Assembly: GCA_934167175.1 (NCBI GenBank)
Contig: CAKPKF010000004.1
Span: forward strand, 20,604 to 84,603
Source: an uncultured Clostridia bacterium
GTDB taxonomy: Bacteria; Bacillota; Clostridia; TANB77; CAG-508
Length of the DNA: 64,000 nt
Direction of reading: 5' to 3'
The first letter of the stretch is position 1; each line of letters opens with the position of its first letter. Positions 25,868 through 34,837 of this stretch are shown here, piece by piece. The position numbers and the translations under genes were made by a program. Under the pieces are notes generated by a model. It worked only from the letters and a program-made list of their open reading frames with translations. It was not told where the DNA came from and did not search any database.

Positions 25868-27508
25868 ATGATAAGTGCAAAAGGAAAAAATGTTATAGAA
25901 GAAAGTGTAAAAGCACAATATTCATTATTGCATCCAGAAGACACAAATCTATATGGACTGAAACAAAAAATAAATAGATTATGCAATTTAATAGAAGTCT
26001 ATTTAGAAAACCAAAATTATAAAGAAAAATTTGCGGAATTAGAAAATGAATTAGAAAGAGTTTCAGAGGTAAGTGGCAGAATGGATTTAAGTAAAATATC
26101 CTGTATAGATACTTTTTCTAAGATATTAGAAGAAAATAATAAACCTAATATAATAAAAAAAGCATATTCAAAAATTTTTGAAGTTGAAACTGTATATGAT
26201 TTAAAGAGTATTGAAGAAAAAGTAGATCAAGTACAAAGAAAAGATTTATTACCTTATGCAGTTGCAATTCATGTAGCTAAATTATTGGAAAAAGATGATG
26301 AAAATAACATGCAAAATATAAATATACATTTATATTGGGAATACATAAGTAATATGTTTCTAGCTTATTTGGAAATTGCAAATAAATTAAAAGACAATAT
26401 AATGGAAATGTATGTAAAACTAAAAATAAACGTAGATCAATACTTAAATAATATTATTGTTAATTACAAAAGTAAGACTAACTTTAAATATATACCATCA
26501 AGTGTAATAAAATTAGATTTTAATTCATCAATATATGACATAGAAGATGAAACAGAAGATTTTATACCATTTCTAGATGTCAACAAAGACATTTCCCTAA
26601 AAAGAATTAAATTAATAGGATATGCTGGTGCAGGAAAAACCACTACACTTGAGTATATAGAATATGAAGATGCTGAATGCTACAATGAAAACAAAAAAAT
26701 TCCTGTTTTAATAAGCTTATGTATGGTAAATCATATAACAACAATAGAAAAATTAATTTGCGAAAAATTAGGGATAGTAGATGATGAAAATGAAATTATA
26801 AACTACTTGCTAGAAAAGAATAAAATTAATTTATACCTAGATGGAGTGAATGAAATAAGCCTAGAAAAACAAGAGAAAAGAGAAGTTTTAAATGAAATAG
26901 AAAAATTTGTAAACTCACAAAAAACCGAAAATGTAAGAATAATTGCAACAGATAGAGACAATGATGACATATCTATACTAAATAATGTTGATACTTTTTT
27001 AATAGAAGGAATGACTGAAAAAGATATTAAATTATTTATTGATGGAAATTCTACAAAAGTAGAAAAAAAGAAAGAAATAGAGGAAAAAATATTGCAAAAT
27101 AAGGCAATCCAAAATATGAGAATAAGACCATTAATGTTAAAAGAATTAATATCAATAGTAGAATATGGAGAAGACATACCAGAAGATATGGAAGAGATAA
27201 CAGAAAAATATTTAAAAACAATTATAAAAAGAGAAATAGAGGAAAAGCATGAAGAAGTTGCAAAATATATAGATGATGCATTAAGTTACTTGGTAGAAAA
27301 AAGTGAAAATATAGAAAATTCACCAATGAGTTATTATAATATTATTGATACATTTAATGAATTTGCTAGGAACAATAACTTAGAAATAGATTCACAAAAT
27401 TTATTAGATTTAATAAAGAAAATTGGAATATTTAAGGAAGTAGATATAGAAATGTATTTATTTTCAGATGAGAGCTATTTTATGATATACTATTATAAAG
27501 CAAACTAA
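25868..27508 (+). CDS. NACHT-type STAND NTPase, copy 1
   Basis: A 546-residue protein. The N-terminal ~220 residues are helical with no known motif. FKYIPSSVIKLDF then precedes a NACHT core with Walker A GYAGAGKTTTLEYI (about residue 251), sensor-like IPVLISLCMVN, Walker B INLYLDGVNEIS (about 320) and IIATDRD. A helical/winged region ends the protein at IEMYLFSDESYFMIYYYKAN. It lacks the C-terminal LRR/TPR sensor repeats usual in NACHT proteins. The next gene is a homologue, alike from the P-loop to the C-terminus. NACHT NTPases act as oligomerising switches in antiphage defence; a defence role here is inferred from family and context. Confidence 0.8.
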   Translation: MISAKGKNVIEESVKAQYSLLHPEDTNLYGLKQKINRLCNLIEVYLENQNYKEKFAELENELERVSEVSGRMDLSKISCIDTFSKILEENNKPNIIKKAYSKIFEVETVYDLKSIEEKVDQVQRKDLLPYAVAIHVAKLLEKDDENNMQNINIHLYWEYISNMFLAYLEIANKLKDNIMEMYVKLKINVDQYLNNIIVNYKSKTNFKYIPSSVIKLDFNSSIYDIEDETEDFIPFLDVNKDISLKRIKLIGYAGAGKTTTLEYIEYEDAECYNENKKIPVLISLCMVNHITTIEKLICEKLGIVDDENEIINYLLEKNKINLYLDGVNEISLEKQEKREVLNEIEKFVNSQKTENVRIIATDRDNDDISILNNVDTFLIEGMTEKDIKLFIDGNSTKVEKKKEIEEKILQNKAIQNMRIRPLMLKELISIVEYGEDIPEDMEEITEKYLKTIIKREIEEKHEEVAKYIDDALSYLVEKSENIENSPMSYYNIIDTFNEFARNNNLEIDSQNLLDLIKKIGIFKEVDIEMYLFSDESYFMIYYYKAN

Positions 27509-27530
27509 AAATATAATGAAAGGACAAACT

Positions 27531-29345
27531 ATGTTAAGTGATGAGATAAAAAAATGTATTTTTACAGAAGTGAAAGGCATATATGCTGAAAGCCAACCAG
27601 AAATAGAAGATGTAGATATAGAAAAAAGAATAGATATATTTGCAATGGCATTATCACTTTCGAAAGATATTGATGATGAGATGCTAAAACAGGCAGAAAA
27701 TAATGTGTTTCAGATATTTAATGATATAAATAATGCTAAAATAGTTGACATTAGAAACATATCACAATTAGAGTTGTTGTTAAGATTAATACAATATTTA
27801 GTAAATGAGCAAAAATATTTAGAAAAAGAAATGAATGATGCCATGCTTGGAAAATTGTTTAAGGAATTAGATGTATTACAAGTAAAAGGAAACCAAAGTA
27901 AAAAAAATTATTATAATATTATGATGGAAAAAGTAGAGATGCCCAATCAAAAAGCAAGACCATATGAATATGACGAAGAATTACATTCTGAGAAGAGATT
28001 AGAAAACGATAAAAAAGTTTTACCATTTATAAAAGCATATAATGGAAGAAATACAATAGTTCACTCAAAACCAACTCCAAATAAATGGGAAAGATTTTTC
28101 TGTGCATTTTATACAGTTATAGAAACTTGCTATAATTATAGGGAAATAATAATAAAAAAATATGTACAAAAAGAAATTTCTTATAAAAATTATATAGATA
28201 ACATAATAAAAAAATATCAAGAAAAAAACGGAGAAAATTTTAAGTATATCCCATTAGAAATAGAATGTTACAGAAATGATATGTATTATGAGCTTAGTGC
28301 AATTTATCCAGAAAAAACCACTTTTGAAATAATAAATACAGATATAGAAAATAAAAAGATGTTGAATGGAAATAAAAGATTTAACAAAGCAAAAATAATT
28401 GGATTTGCAGGAATGGGAAAAACTACAACACTAGAAAACATTATGTATAAGGAAGCATTAGAAATAAAAAAACATTCATACCAAGGGGTATTACCTATAA
28501 TGTTGGAAATGATAGAAGTATCTAATGAAACCGACGAAAATAGTATAGAAAGTTTAATAGCAAAAAAATTAGAAACAGACACTTTAACAGTTAGTTATTT
28601 GATTTCAAAAGAGCAAATAAAACTATATATAGATGGTATAAACGAAATTAGAATATCTAATCAAAAGGAAAAAAAGAAATATCTAGACCAAATTGAAAAG
28701 TTTGTAATTAGTAAACCAAAATTAAAAATAATAATAACAGATAGAGATAATAATGAAAATTCTATTTTAAATAATTGTCCTACATTTGTGTTAACAGGTG
28801 TTACTAAAGAAAACATTATTAATTTTATAGAAGGAAATACTGTTCCAGAAAAAGTGGAATTTGTTAGCAAAGCTGTTAAGGAGGCAATGGAAGAAAACAT
28901 AGACTTAATAAATACTCTTCGCAACCCATTTATGCTAAAAAATATAATTTCAATTGTAGAATGTAATAAAAAAATTCCAGAAGATTCTGATGAAATTGCG
29001 GAAGTATTTATTAAGTCAATAGTAGAAAGAGAACGAATAGTAAAAAGAGATTACTATGCAAAACATATAATAAGACTACTAATATATTTAGTGGCAGAAG
29101 ATAGCAAAAACAAAGATGGAATGATAGATGAAAATATATACATTAGTTATTTTCAAATAATTAATATATTTAATGAATACTCTGATAAATATAATCCAAA
29201 TGATAGATTCGATAATGATAAAATGTTAGAGTTAATCATAAGACTTGGAATTTTAAAACAGATAGATATAGAAAATTATACTTTTGTAGATAATAGATAT
29301 TATAATTTCTTTTATTTTTCTGCAATAAATACAGGGTTATTATAG
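27531..29345 (+). CDS. NACHT-type STAND NTPase with HEPN-like N-terminal domain, copy 2
   Basis: A 604-residue homologue of the preceding gene. The start is ATG 27531 with AAAGGA 6 bases ahead. Around residues 170-180 it has GRNTIVHSKPT, matching the RxxxxH active-site motif of HEPN ribonucleases, followed by a long helix (WERFFCAFYTVIETCYNYRE) as in HEPN bundles. Walker A GFAGMGKTTTLENI is near residue 290, Walker B IKLYIDGINEIR near 362, and IIITDRDNNE follows. It ends shortly after the winged-helix-like region, without sensor repeats. The family suggests an RNA-cleaving effector controlled by NTP-driven assembly; the nuclease activity is inferred from the motif only. Confidence 0.78.
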   Translation: MLSDEIKKCIFTEVKGIYAESQPEIEDVDIEKRIDIFAMALSLSKDIDDEMLKQAENNVFQIFNDINNAKIVDIRNISQLELLLRLIQYLVNEQKYLEKEMNDAMLGKLFKELDVLQVKGNQSKKNYYNIMMEKVEMPNQKARPYEYDEELHSEKRLENDKKVLPFIKAYNGRNTIVHSKPTPNKWERFFCAFYTVIETCYNYREIIIKKYVQKEISYKNYIDNIIKKYQEKNGENFKYIPLEIECYRNDMYYELSAIYPEKTTFEIINTDIENKKMLNGNKRFNKAKIIGFAGMGKTTTLENIMYKEALEIKKHSYQGVLPIMLEMIEVSNETDENSIESLIAKKLETDTLTVSYLISKEQIKLYIDGINEIRISNQKEKKKYLDQIEKFVISKPKLKIIITDRDNNENSILNNCPTFVLTGVTKENIINFIEGNTVPEKVEFVSKAVKEAMEENIDLINTLRNPFMLKNIISIVECNKKIPEDSDEIAEVFIKSIVERERIVKRDYYAKHIIRLLIYLVAEDSKNKDGMIDENIYISYFQIINIFNEYSDKYNPNDRFDNDKMLELIIRLGILKQIDIENYTFVDNRYYNFFYFSAINTGLL

Positions 29346-29374
29346 AAAATATATAAAAAAGGAGGAGTAAAATT

Positions 29375-30073
29375 ATGAATTTAAATGAAGAAAAAAATTG
29401 TAAAAGTAAATTAATAATAGTTATATTAGTAGTATTAATTATTGGAATAGTTTTATTAGGGGGATATTTTGTTATAAAAAATCAAAAAAACACTAATAAA
29501 GCTGAAAATAATGAAACAAAAGATACATCTGAAGTAACAACTTTAGGAAAAATAAAATTAAGCTGTATTGATGAAGAAAATAACCCCATTGCTGGTTGTG
29601 AATTTGAATTATTAGACAATGAAGAAAAATCGTATGGAAAAATAAAAAGTGGAGATGATGGAATAATTACATTTTACAAAGTTCCAGAAGGTGATTATAA
29701 AATAAAACAAATAGAAACAAATCCTGAATACGAATTAAAAGAAGAAGACACTAAAAATGTTACAGTAAAAGGTGGAGAAACATCAGAAGTGACTTTTGAA
29801 AATAAAGTGATATTAGGAAAATTTGAAATAACTGTAGTTGATAAAAATAAAAATGCCGTAAAAGGTGCGGTTTTTGAAATTACTGACAATGATGATAAAA
29901 TTGTTGACACAATAAGCTCTGAGGAGAATGGTAAGTGTTCTACTACTGTAAGATGTGGAGTGTATTATGTAAAAGAAAAATCAGTACCAGATGGATTTAC
30001 AATTGATACAAAACCTTATGCTTTTACAGTAGATAAAGATAATAGGACATTTTATAAAACAATAGAAAATTAG
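29375..30073 (+). CDS. Anchored protein with two SpaA/Cna-B-like domains
   Basis: A 232-residue protein with one N-terminal transmembrane helix (about residues 13-33), a polar linker, then two prealbumin-like repeats. The first is GKIKLSCIDEENNPIAGCEFEL...GDDGIITFYKVPEGDYKIKQIE, the second GKFEITVVDKNKNAVKGAVFEI...CSTTVRCGVYYVKEKSVPDGF. These are the SpaA/Cna-B fold of Gram-positive surface proteins. There is no LPXTG, so it is held by the N-terminal helix. AAAGGAGGAG precedes the ATG. It closes the island before the thrS T-box; a link to the NACHT genes is unproven. Confidence 0.75.
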   Translation: MNLNEEKNCKSKLIIVILVVLIIGIVLLGGYFVIKNQKNTNKAENNETKDTSEVTTLGKIKLSCIDEENNPIAGCEFELLDNEEKSYGKIKSGDDGIITFYKVPEGDYKIKQIETNPEYELKEEDTKNVTVKGGETSEVTFENKVILGKFEITVVDKNKNAVKGAVFEITDNDDKIVDTISSEENGKCSTTVRCGVYYVKEKSVPDGFTIDTKPYAFTVDKDNRTFYKTIEN

Positions 30074-30097
30074 AAATAATAAAATTTCGAAATTATA

Positions 30098-30126
30098 TTG
30101 ACAAATAAGAAAAAAGAGTATATCAT
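30098..30126 (+). promoter_or_regulatory. Sigma-A promoter of thrS
   Basis: TTGACA (30098-30103), 17-base spacer, TATCAT (30121-30126). Confidence 0.65.
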
Positions 30127-30136
30127 ATAATACATA

Positions 30137-30367
30137 ATAATAAAAAACTGTGAAGAGACAAAGTAAAATAATGATTGTCGAAAGAGAGGATTAGTCACCG
30201 GCTGAAAGCTAATCTAGATGGATGTATTTGAAAAACTAGCTCGGAGTTTTCTATGAAAGTAGACGTGTGGAATGCGATAAAATTCTAGAATTAAGTTAAA
30301 AATAGGGTGGAACCGTGTAAATAATAAGCACCCCTATAGATTATATAATCTATGGGGGTGCATTTTT
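30137..30367 (+). promoter_or_regulatory. T-box leader (threonine) upstream of thrS
   Basis: The conserved T-box AGGGTGGAACCGTG is at 30303-30316, followed by a terminator (GCACCCCTATAGATTATATA with its complement, then TTTTT, 30328-30367). A long stem I region precedes it. Uncharged tRNA-Thr should stabilise the antiterminator and allow read-through. I could not place the specifier codon with certainty; the Thr assignment comes from the downstream gene. Confidence 0.9.
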
Positions 30368-30407
30368 GTATGTAAAAAACTCCCATAAGAAAAAAGGAGG
30401 ATTTATT

Positions 30408-32312
30408 ATGAAAATTAAACTAAAAGATGGGTCTGTAAAAGAAATTGAAAACAAAATGTCAGTCCTAGAATTTGCAAAAGAAATAAGTGAGGGATTAGCA
30501 AGAAATGCAACATGTGCTAAAGTAGATGGAGAAGTGAAAGACTTAAGATATGTAATAGAGAAAGATTGTGAAGTAGAAATATTAACATTTGAACAAGAAG
30601 AAGGAAAAAAAGCATATTGGCATACAACAGCACACATAATGGCACAAGCAGTAAAAAGATTATATAAAAATGTAAAATTAACAATAGGACCTTCTATTGA
30701 CAATGGATTCTATTATGATTTTGATGTAGAAAAACCAATATCAGAAGATGATTTCGAAAAAATAGAAGCAGAGATGAAAAAAATAATAAAAGAAGATTTA
30801 GAGATAAAAAGATTTTCTTTACCAAGAAAAGAAGCAATAAAATTAATGGAAGAAAAAGGAGAAAGCTATAAAGTAGAACTTATAGAAGAACTACCAGAAG
30901 GAGAAGAAATATCTTTCTATGAGCAAGGAGATTTTGTAGATTTATGTGCAGGACCTCACCTAATGAGTACAGGAAAAGTTAAAGCAGTAAAACTATTATC
31001 TTCTTCAGGAGCATACTGGAAAGGTGACGAAAAAAATAAAATGCTTCAAAGAATCTATGGAATATCATATCCAAAAGCAAGTGAATTAGAAGCATACTTA
31101 AAAATGTTAGAAGAAGCAAAAGCTAGAGATCATAGAAAATTAGGAAAAGAACTTGATTTATTCATGTTAGCAGAAGAAGGACCTGGTTTCCCATTCTTCC
31201 TACCAAAAGGAATGCAACTAAGAAATGTATTAGAAGACTTTTGGAGAAAAAAACACGTAGAAAATGGATATGTAGAAATAAAAACACCTATGATATTAAA
31301 TGAAGATTTATGGCATAGATCAGGACACTGGGATCATTACAAAGATAATATGTATACTACAAAAATTGACAATGAAGATTATGCATTAAAACCAATGAAC
31401 TGCCCAGGTGGAATGATAGTATATAAAAGAAATATTCACTCATATAGAGATTTACCAGAAAGAGTTGGAGAATTAGGATTAGTTCATAGACATGAAAAAT
31501 CAGGAACACTACATGGATTAATGAGAGTTAGATGTTTCACACAAGATGATGCACATATATTCTGTTTACCAGAACAAATAGAATCTGAAATAATAAATTT
31601 AATGAAATTAATAGATGAAATATATAGCCTATTTGGATTTGAATATGAAGTTGAATTATCTACAAGACCAGAAGATTCAATGGGATCAGATGAACAGTGG
31701 GAATTAGCAACTAATTCATTAAAACAAGCATTAGAAGCTCAAAACATGCCTTATAAAATAAATGAAGGTGATGGAGCATTCTATGGACCAAAAATAGATT
31801 TCCATATACATGATTGTATAGGAAGAACATGGCAATGTGGAACAATACAATTAGACTTCCAAATGCCAGAAAAATTTGACTTAACATATGTAGGAAAAGA
31901 CGGAGAAAAACATAGACCTGTTATGTTACACAGAGTTATATTTGGTAGTATAGAAAGATTCATAGGAATATTAATAGAACATTTTGCAGGAGCATTCCCA
32001 ACATGGTTAGCACCAGTTCAAGTAAAAGTGTTACCAATAGCAGAAGCACATATTGAATATTGCGAAGAATTAAAGAAAAAATTTGAAAAACTAGGAATAA
32101 GAGTAGAATTAGATAATTCAGAAGAAAAAATAGGATACAAAATCCGTAAAGCGCAACTTGAAAAAGTACCATATATGCTAGTAATAGGAGATAAAGAAGT
32201 AGAAGCAAATGCAGTAGGTGTTCGTTCAAGAAAAGATGGAGACATTGGAGCAATGCCAGTAGATAAATTTATAGAAGAAATAAAATACGAAGTTGAAAAT
32301 TTTGTAAGATAA
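30408..32312 (+). CDS. thrS: Threonyl-tRNA synthetase
   Basis: Charges tRNA-Thr. The N-terminal TGS domain (residues 1-60, MKIKLKDGSVKEIENKMSV) is followed by the editing/SAD domain with HTTAHIMAQAVKRLY and the class II core with the MNCPGGM motif, RHEKSGTLHGLMRVRCF (motif 2) and HRVIFGSIERFIGIL (motif 3). The anticodon-binding domain (PVQVKVLPIAEAH) closes the 634-residue protein. AAAGGAGG precedes ATG 30408; an upstream ATG lies inside the leader terminator. Confidence 0.97.
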   Translation: MKIKLKDGSVKEIENKMSVLEFAKEISEGLARNATCAKVDGEVKDLRYVIEKDCEVEILTFEQEEGKKAYWHTTAHIMAQAVKRLYKNVKLTIGPSIDNGFYYDFDVEKPISEDDFEKIEAEMKKIIKEDLEIKRFSLPRKEAIKLMEEKGESYKVELIEELPEGEEISFYEQGDFVDLCAGPHLMSTGKVKAVKLLSSSGAYWKGDEKNKMLQRIYGISYPKASELEAYLKMLEEAKARDHRKLGKELDLFMLAEEGPGFPFFLPKGMQLRNVLEDFWRKKHVENGYVEIKTPMILNEDLWHRSGHWDHYKDNMYTTKIDNEDYALKPMNCPGGMIVYKRNIHSYRDLPERVGELGLVHRHEKSGTLHGLMRVRCFTQDDAHIFCLPEQIESEIINLMKLIDEIYSLFGFEYEVELSTRPEDSMGSDEQWELATNSLKQALEAQNMPYKINEGDGAFYGPKIDFHIHDCIGRTWQCGTIQLDFQMPEKFDLTYVGKDGEKHRPVMLHRVIFGSIERFIGILIEHFAGAFPTWLAPVQVKVLPIAEAHIEYCEELKKKFEKLGIRVELDNSEEKIGYKIRKAQLEKVPYMLVIGDKEVEANAVGVRSRKDGDIGAMPVDKFIEEIKYEVENFVR

Positions 32313-32342
32313 AAAAAGCCACCAAATTGGTGGCTTTTTTTG
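32312..32342 (+). terminator. Terminator of thrS
   Basis: AAAGCCACCAAATTGGTGGCTTTTTTT: stem GCCACCAA/TTGGTGGC with a T-run. Confidence 0.9.
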
Positions 32343-32439
32343 TGAAGCATTAATACAAAATGTGATTATTTTATTATATACAAAAAAATACTAAAATTTT
32401 GAACCCTTTTGATATTTGCAAGTTAAAAAAGAGTAAAAA

Positions 32440-33244
32440 TTATTTGTTTTCAAAATAGTATGCAATATAAAAACAAACAATAAAGCAAAAAACAGAAATT
32501 ATTCCATCAAAAGAAAAACTTATACCAGGGTATAATATAAAAACAGAACCAAGTACAAACCCTATAATACAATAATACGTTTGAGAAAAAAACTTATTTA
32601 GCAGAAATTGAATGAGTTTTAAGAATAAAAATCCTCCTATGATAAGTCCAATTCCCATAGGAAGTAACACAGGAATGTATACACAAGATATTGCAGTTAT
32701 ATAAAGATTGTAAACTCCTAATATCATTAGTATAACACTACTGCTTACACCAGGAATTACTACGCCGATACTCATTAAAAAACCTGAAATAATTAAAAAA
32801 CTAAAGCTGTAATTTTTTATAGAATGTAAAGAGTTATATGAAATTTTATTTTCTAATAATATTAAAAAAACTGCAAAACAAAAACTAAAAATTAGAAAAA
32901 ATATATAATTTAATTTAAAGCCTTTTGAATTATGAGCAGTTTTAAATAAAACAGGAACGCTACCTAAAATAAGACCAATAAAAGCAAAGTTAGTTTGCAT
33001 TGGAAAAGTATTAAAAAGGTATTTTAATATATTACCAAATAAAACTACACCAATAAAAACACCGAATTAAAATAGGAAACAAAAATTGAAAATTCTTTTT
33101 CCAATCATCAAAAAAGTTCAAAACACTATTTACTAATTTGTCATATATCCCAAAAATTACACATAATACTCCACTGCTTACACCAGGTAGAATTGCACCA
33201 GCACCTATAGCTATACCTTTAAAACATTCTTTTAAAAAATGCAT
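32440..33244 (-). CDS. DUF368 family membrane protein, needs +1 frameshift at CGG
   Basis: Polytopic membrane protein; DUF368 members have been linked to recycling of polyprenyl-phosphate lipid carriers. The first 60 codons give MHFLKECFKGIAIGAGAILPGVSSGVL (first P-G-V-S repeat) up to FLFPILI. There CGG (33064-33062) breaks the frame, with a stop 9 codons later. Skipping the C gives GVFIGVVLFGNILKYLFNTF and continues in frame through the second repeat IGVVIPGVSSSVILMILGVY to 32440, 267 residues in all. Both halves have the family repeats at the expected distance, so it is one gene, not two. AAGGTGAT precedes the ATG. Confidence 0.85.
33062..33064 (-). other. In-frame CGG, +1 frameshift site (DUF368 protein)
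   Basis: On the minus strand the zero frame is TTA ATT CGG TGT; restored ATT (C) GGT GTT TTT ATT GGT. The shift codon is GGT glycine. Confidence 0.82.
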
Positions 33245-33353
33245 ATAATCACCTTATAAAATAGTATTAAAAAAAATAAAAAATATACTGGTCATGCACT
33301 TTTTTTTTTATAAAACATATTATTATAGCAGATATATAATTGGAGGTGCATAT

Positions 33354-34056
33354 ATGTTGTCTGCCATTTCTTTATATGGCTTTATGGCTTTTTTAAAATC
33401 AACAGTTTTTGCTGTAGGATATATAAAAAGTAGTAACTTATTCCCAGAGCCATTGAGTCAAGAAGAAGAAAAAATTTATTTAGAGAGATTAAAAAAAGGT
33501 GATGAAGAAGCTAGAAATATATTAATAGAAAGAAACTTAAGATTAGTAGCACATGTAAGCAAAAAATATTATACAACCAATATAGAGCAAGATGATTTGA
33601 TATCAATAGGTACAATAGGATTAATAAAAGGAATAAACAGTTTTGATATGACAAAAAATATAAGATTAGCAACATATGTTGCAAGATGTATAGAAAATGA
33701 AATATTAATGTTTTTGCGTAGCAATAAAAAAGTGAAAGCAGAAGTATATTTAAATGAACCGATAGGAAAAGACAAGGATGATAATGTAGTAACATTACAA
33801 GAAGTATTAGAAAACAATGAAAAAAGCATAGAAGAAGAAATCGACATAAAAATAAAAGTTAAAAAGATGTATGAGAAGATGAGAGAAATATTAAAATTTA
33901 GAGAAAAAAGAATTTTAGAATTAAGATTTGGGTTAGATCGGACATAAACCTAAAACACAAAAAGAAATAGCTAAAATGATGGGGATTTCTCGTTCGTATG
34001 TATCAAGAATAGAAACAAAGGCAATAGGAAAATTAGCAAAAGAAATAAAAGAATAA
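33354..34056 (+). CDS. sigK: Pro-sigma-K sporulation sigma factor, needs +1 frameshift at CGG
   Basis: Late mother-cell sigma factor. The start is ATG 33354 after GGAGGTGC; the upstream ATG at 33294 lies in poly-T with no ribosome site. The N-terminus MLSAISLYGFMAFLKSTVFA before VGYIKSSNLFPEPLS matches a SpoIVFB-cleaved pro-sequence. Region 2 (RNLRLVAHVSKKYYTTNIEQDDLISIGTIGL) and region 3 are intact. In region 4, after RFGLD, CGG (33939) is followed by ACA TAA. Skipping the C gives GHKPKTQKEIAKMMGISRSY and VSRIETKA, the full helix-turn-helix, to TAA 34054, 233 residues. Without the shift the -35-binding helix is lost. No skin element interrupts it. Confidence 0.93.
33939..33941 (+). other. 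In-frame CGG, +1 frameshift site (sigK)
   Basis: Zero frame TTA GAT CGG ACA TAA; restored GAT (C) GGA CAT AAA CCT AAA. The shift codon is GGA glycine. The zero-frame stop follows after one codon. Confidence 0.88.
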
Positions 34057-34110
34057 AAAAATTTACACTATTTAGAACTATATGGTATAATGTGACAGAG
34101 GTGATAAATA

Positions 34111-34809
34111 GTGAGAAATATTAGCTTTTGGCTTTTGTTTAATGCTAGAGATTTTGGTAGTTATTTAGCATATAGGTGGAAATTAAATTTTAATTATTAT
34201 TTGTTTGTAGAAGGAATAAACGTTATTATATTTATTTTTACGTTGATATTGATGTTGATTTTTTCAATATTCTATGAACAAACTAATTTTTTAGACCCTA
34301 TTGTACATGTAAAGAAAAAATACTTGATTGCAGAATTTATATCAGCTATAGTGGGTGCTGTTGCATTAGCAGTTATTAGCATAAAAGCATCAGAACCAAA
34401 GAGTTTGAGTAAAGATTTATTAATATTATCAATAATAATGGTAATAGCTATTATGGGATTCGGTTTTGGAAAAATATATATGGATTCTATTTATACAGAA
34501 GAAAAATTTTCACAATTATATGAAGAAAAAGTAGATGTAAAAAAAGCTGAAAGCTATAAAAAATTAGATATTTCTTTAAAAGGATTTAAAATTATCGATT
34601 CAAATCAAAAAAAAGAATATATTGCAGAAAATATGTATAATTACAAAGTTTTTACAAGAAAAAACAATATAATATTGATTTTGTTTTTCCTTGTATGGAT
34701 TTTAAATTTATACATGTTAATAAAGGTGATAAGTAAAATACAGAAAATTAAAAAATTAGAAAAAGATGATATTGTGGTATATGATGAAGAAATTAATGTA
34801 AAAATGTAA
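34111..34809 (+). CDS. Membrane protein, hypothetical (232 aa)
   Basis: A GTG start at 34111 sits 6 bases after AGAGGTGA. About four transmembrane helices are visible (near residues 30-52, 72-93, 102-120 and 188-207), with a ~65-residue soluble loop (FSQLYEEKVDVKKAESYKKL) before the last. It is followed 28 bases later by the O-antigen-ligase-like gene and is probably co-transcribed with it. No family is recognised. Confidence 0.65.
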   Translation: MRNISFWLLFNARDFGSYLAYRWKLNFNYYLFVEGINVIIFIFTLILMLIFSIFYEQTNFLDPIVHVKKKYLIAEFISAIVGAVALAVISIKASEPKSLSKDLLILSIIMVIAIMGFGFGKIYMDSIYTEEKFSQLYEEKVDVKKAESYKKLDISLKGFKIIDSNQKKEYIAENMYNYKVFTRKNNIILILFFLVWILNLYMLIKVISKIQKIKKLEKDDIVVYDEEINVKM

Positions 34810-34837
34810 TAAAAGTATGCAAGGAGATAAGAATGGG

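Noticed and set aside
32440..33000. Independent DUF368 gene starting at 33000
   Set aside because: No ribosome site before that ATG, and the missing N-terminal repeat is found directly upstream across the CGG.
33280..33330. Sigma-E promoter in front of sigK
   Set aside because: Some -10-like bases (CATATTAT) are present but the -35 match and spacing are too poor to claim.
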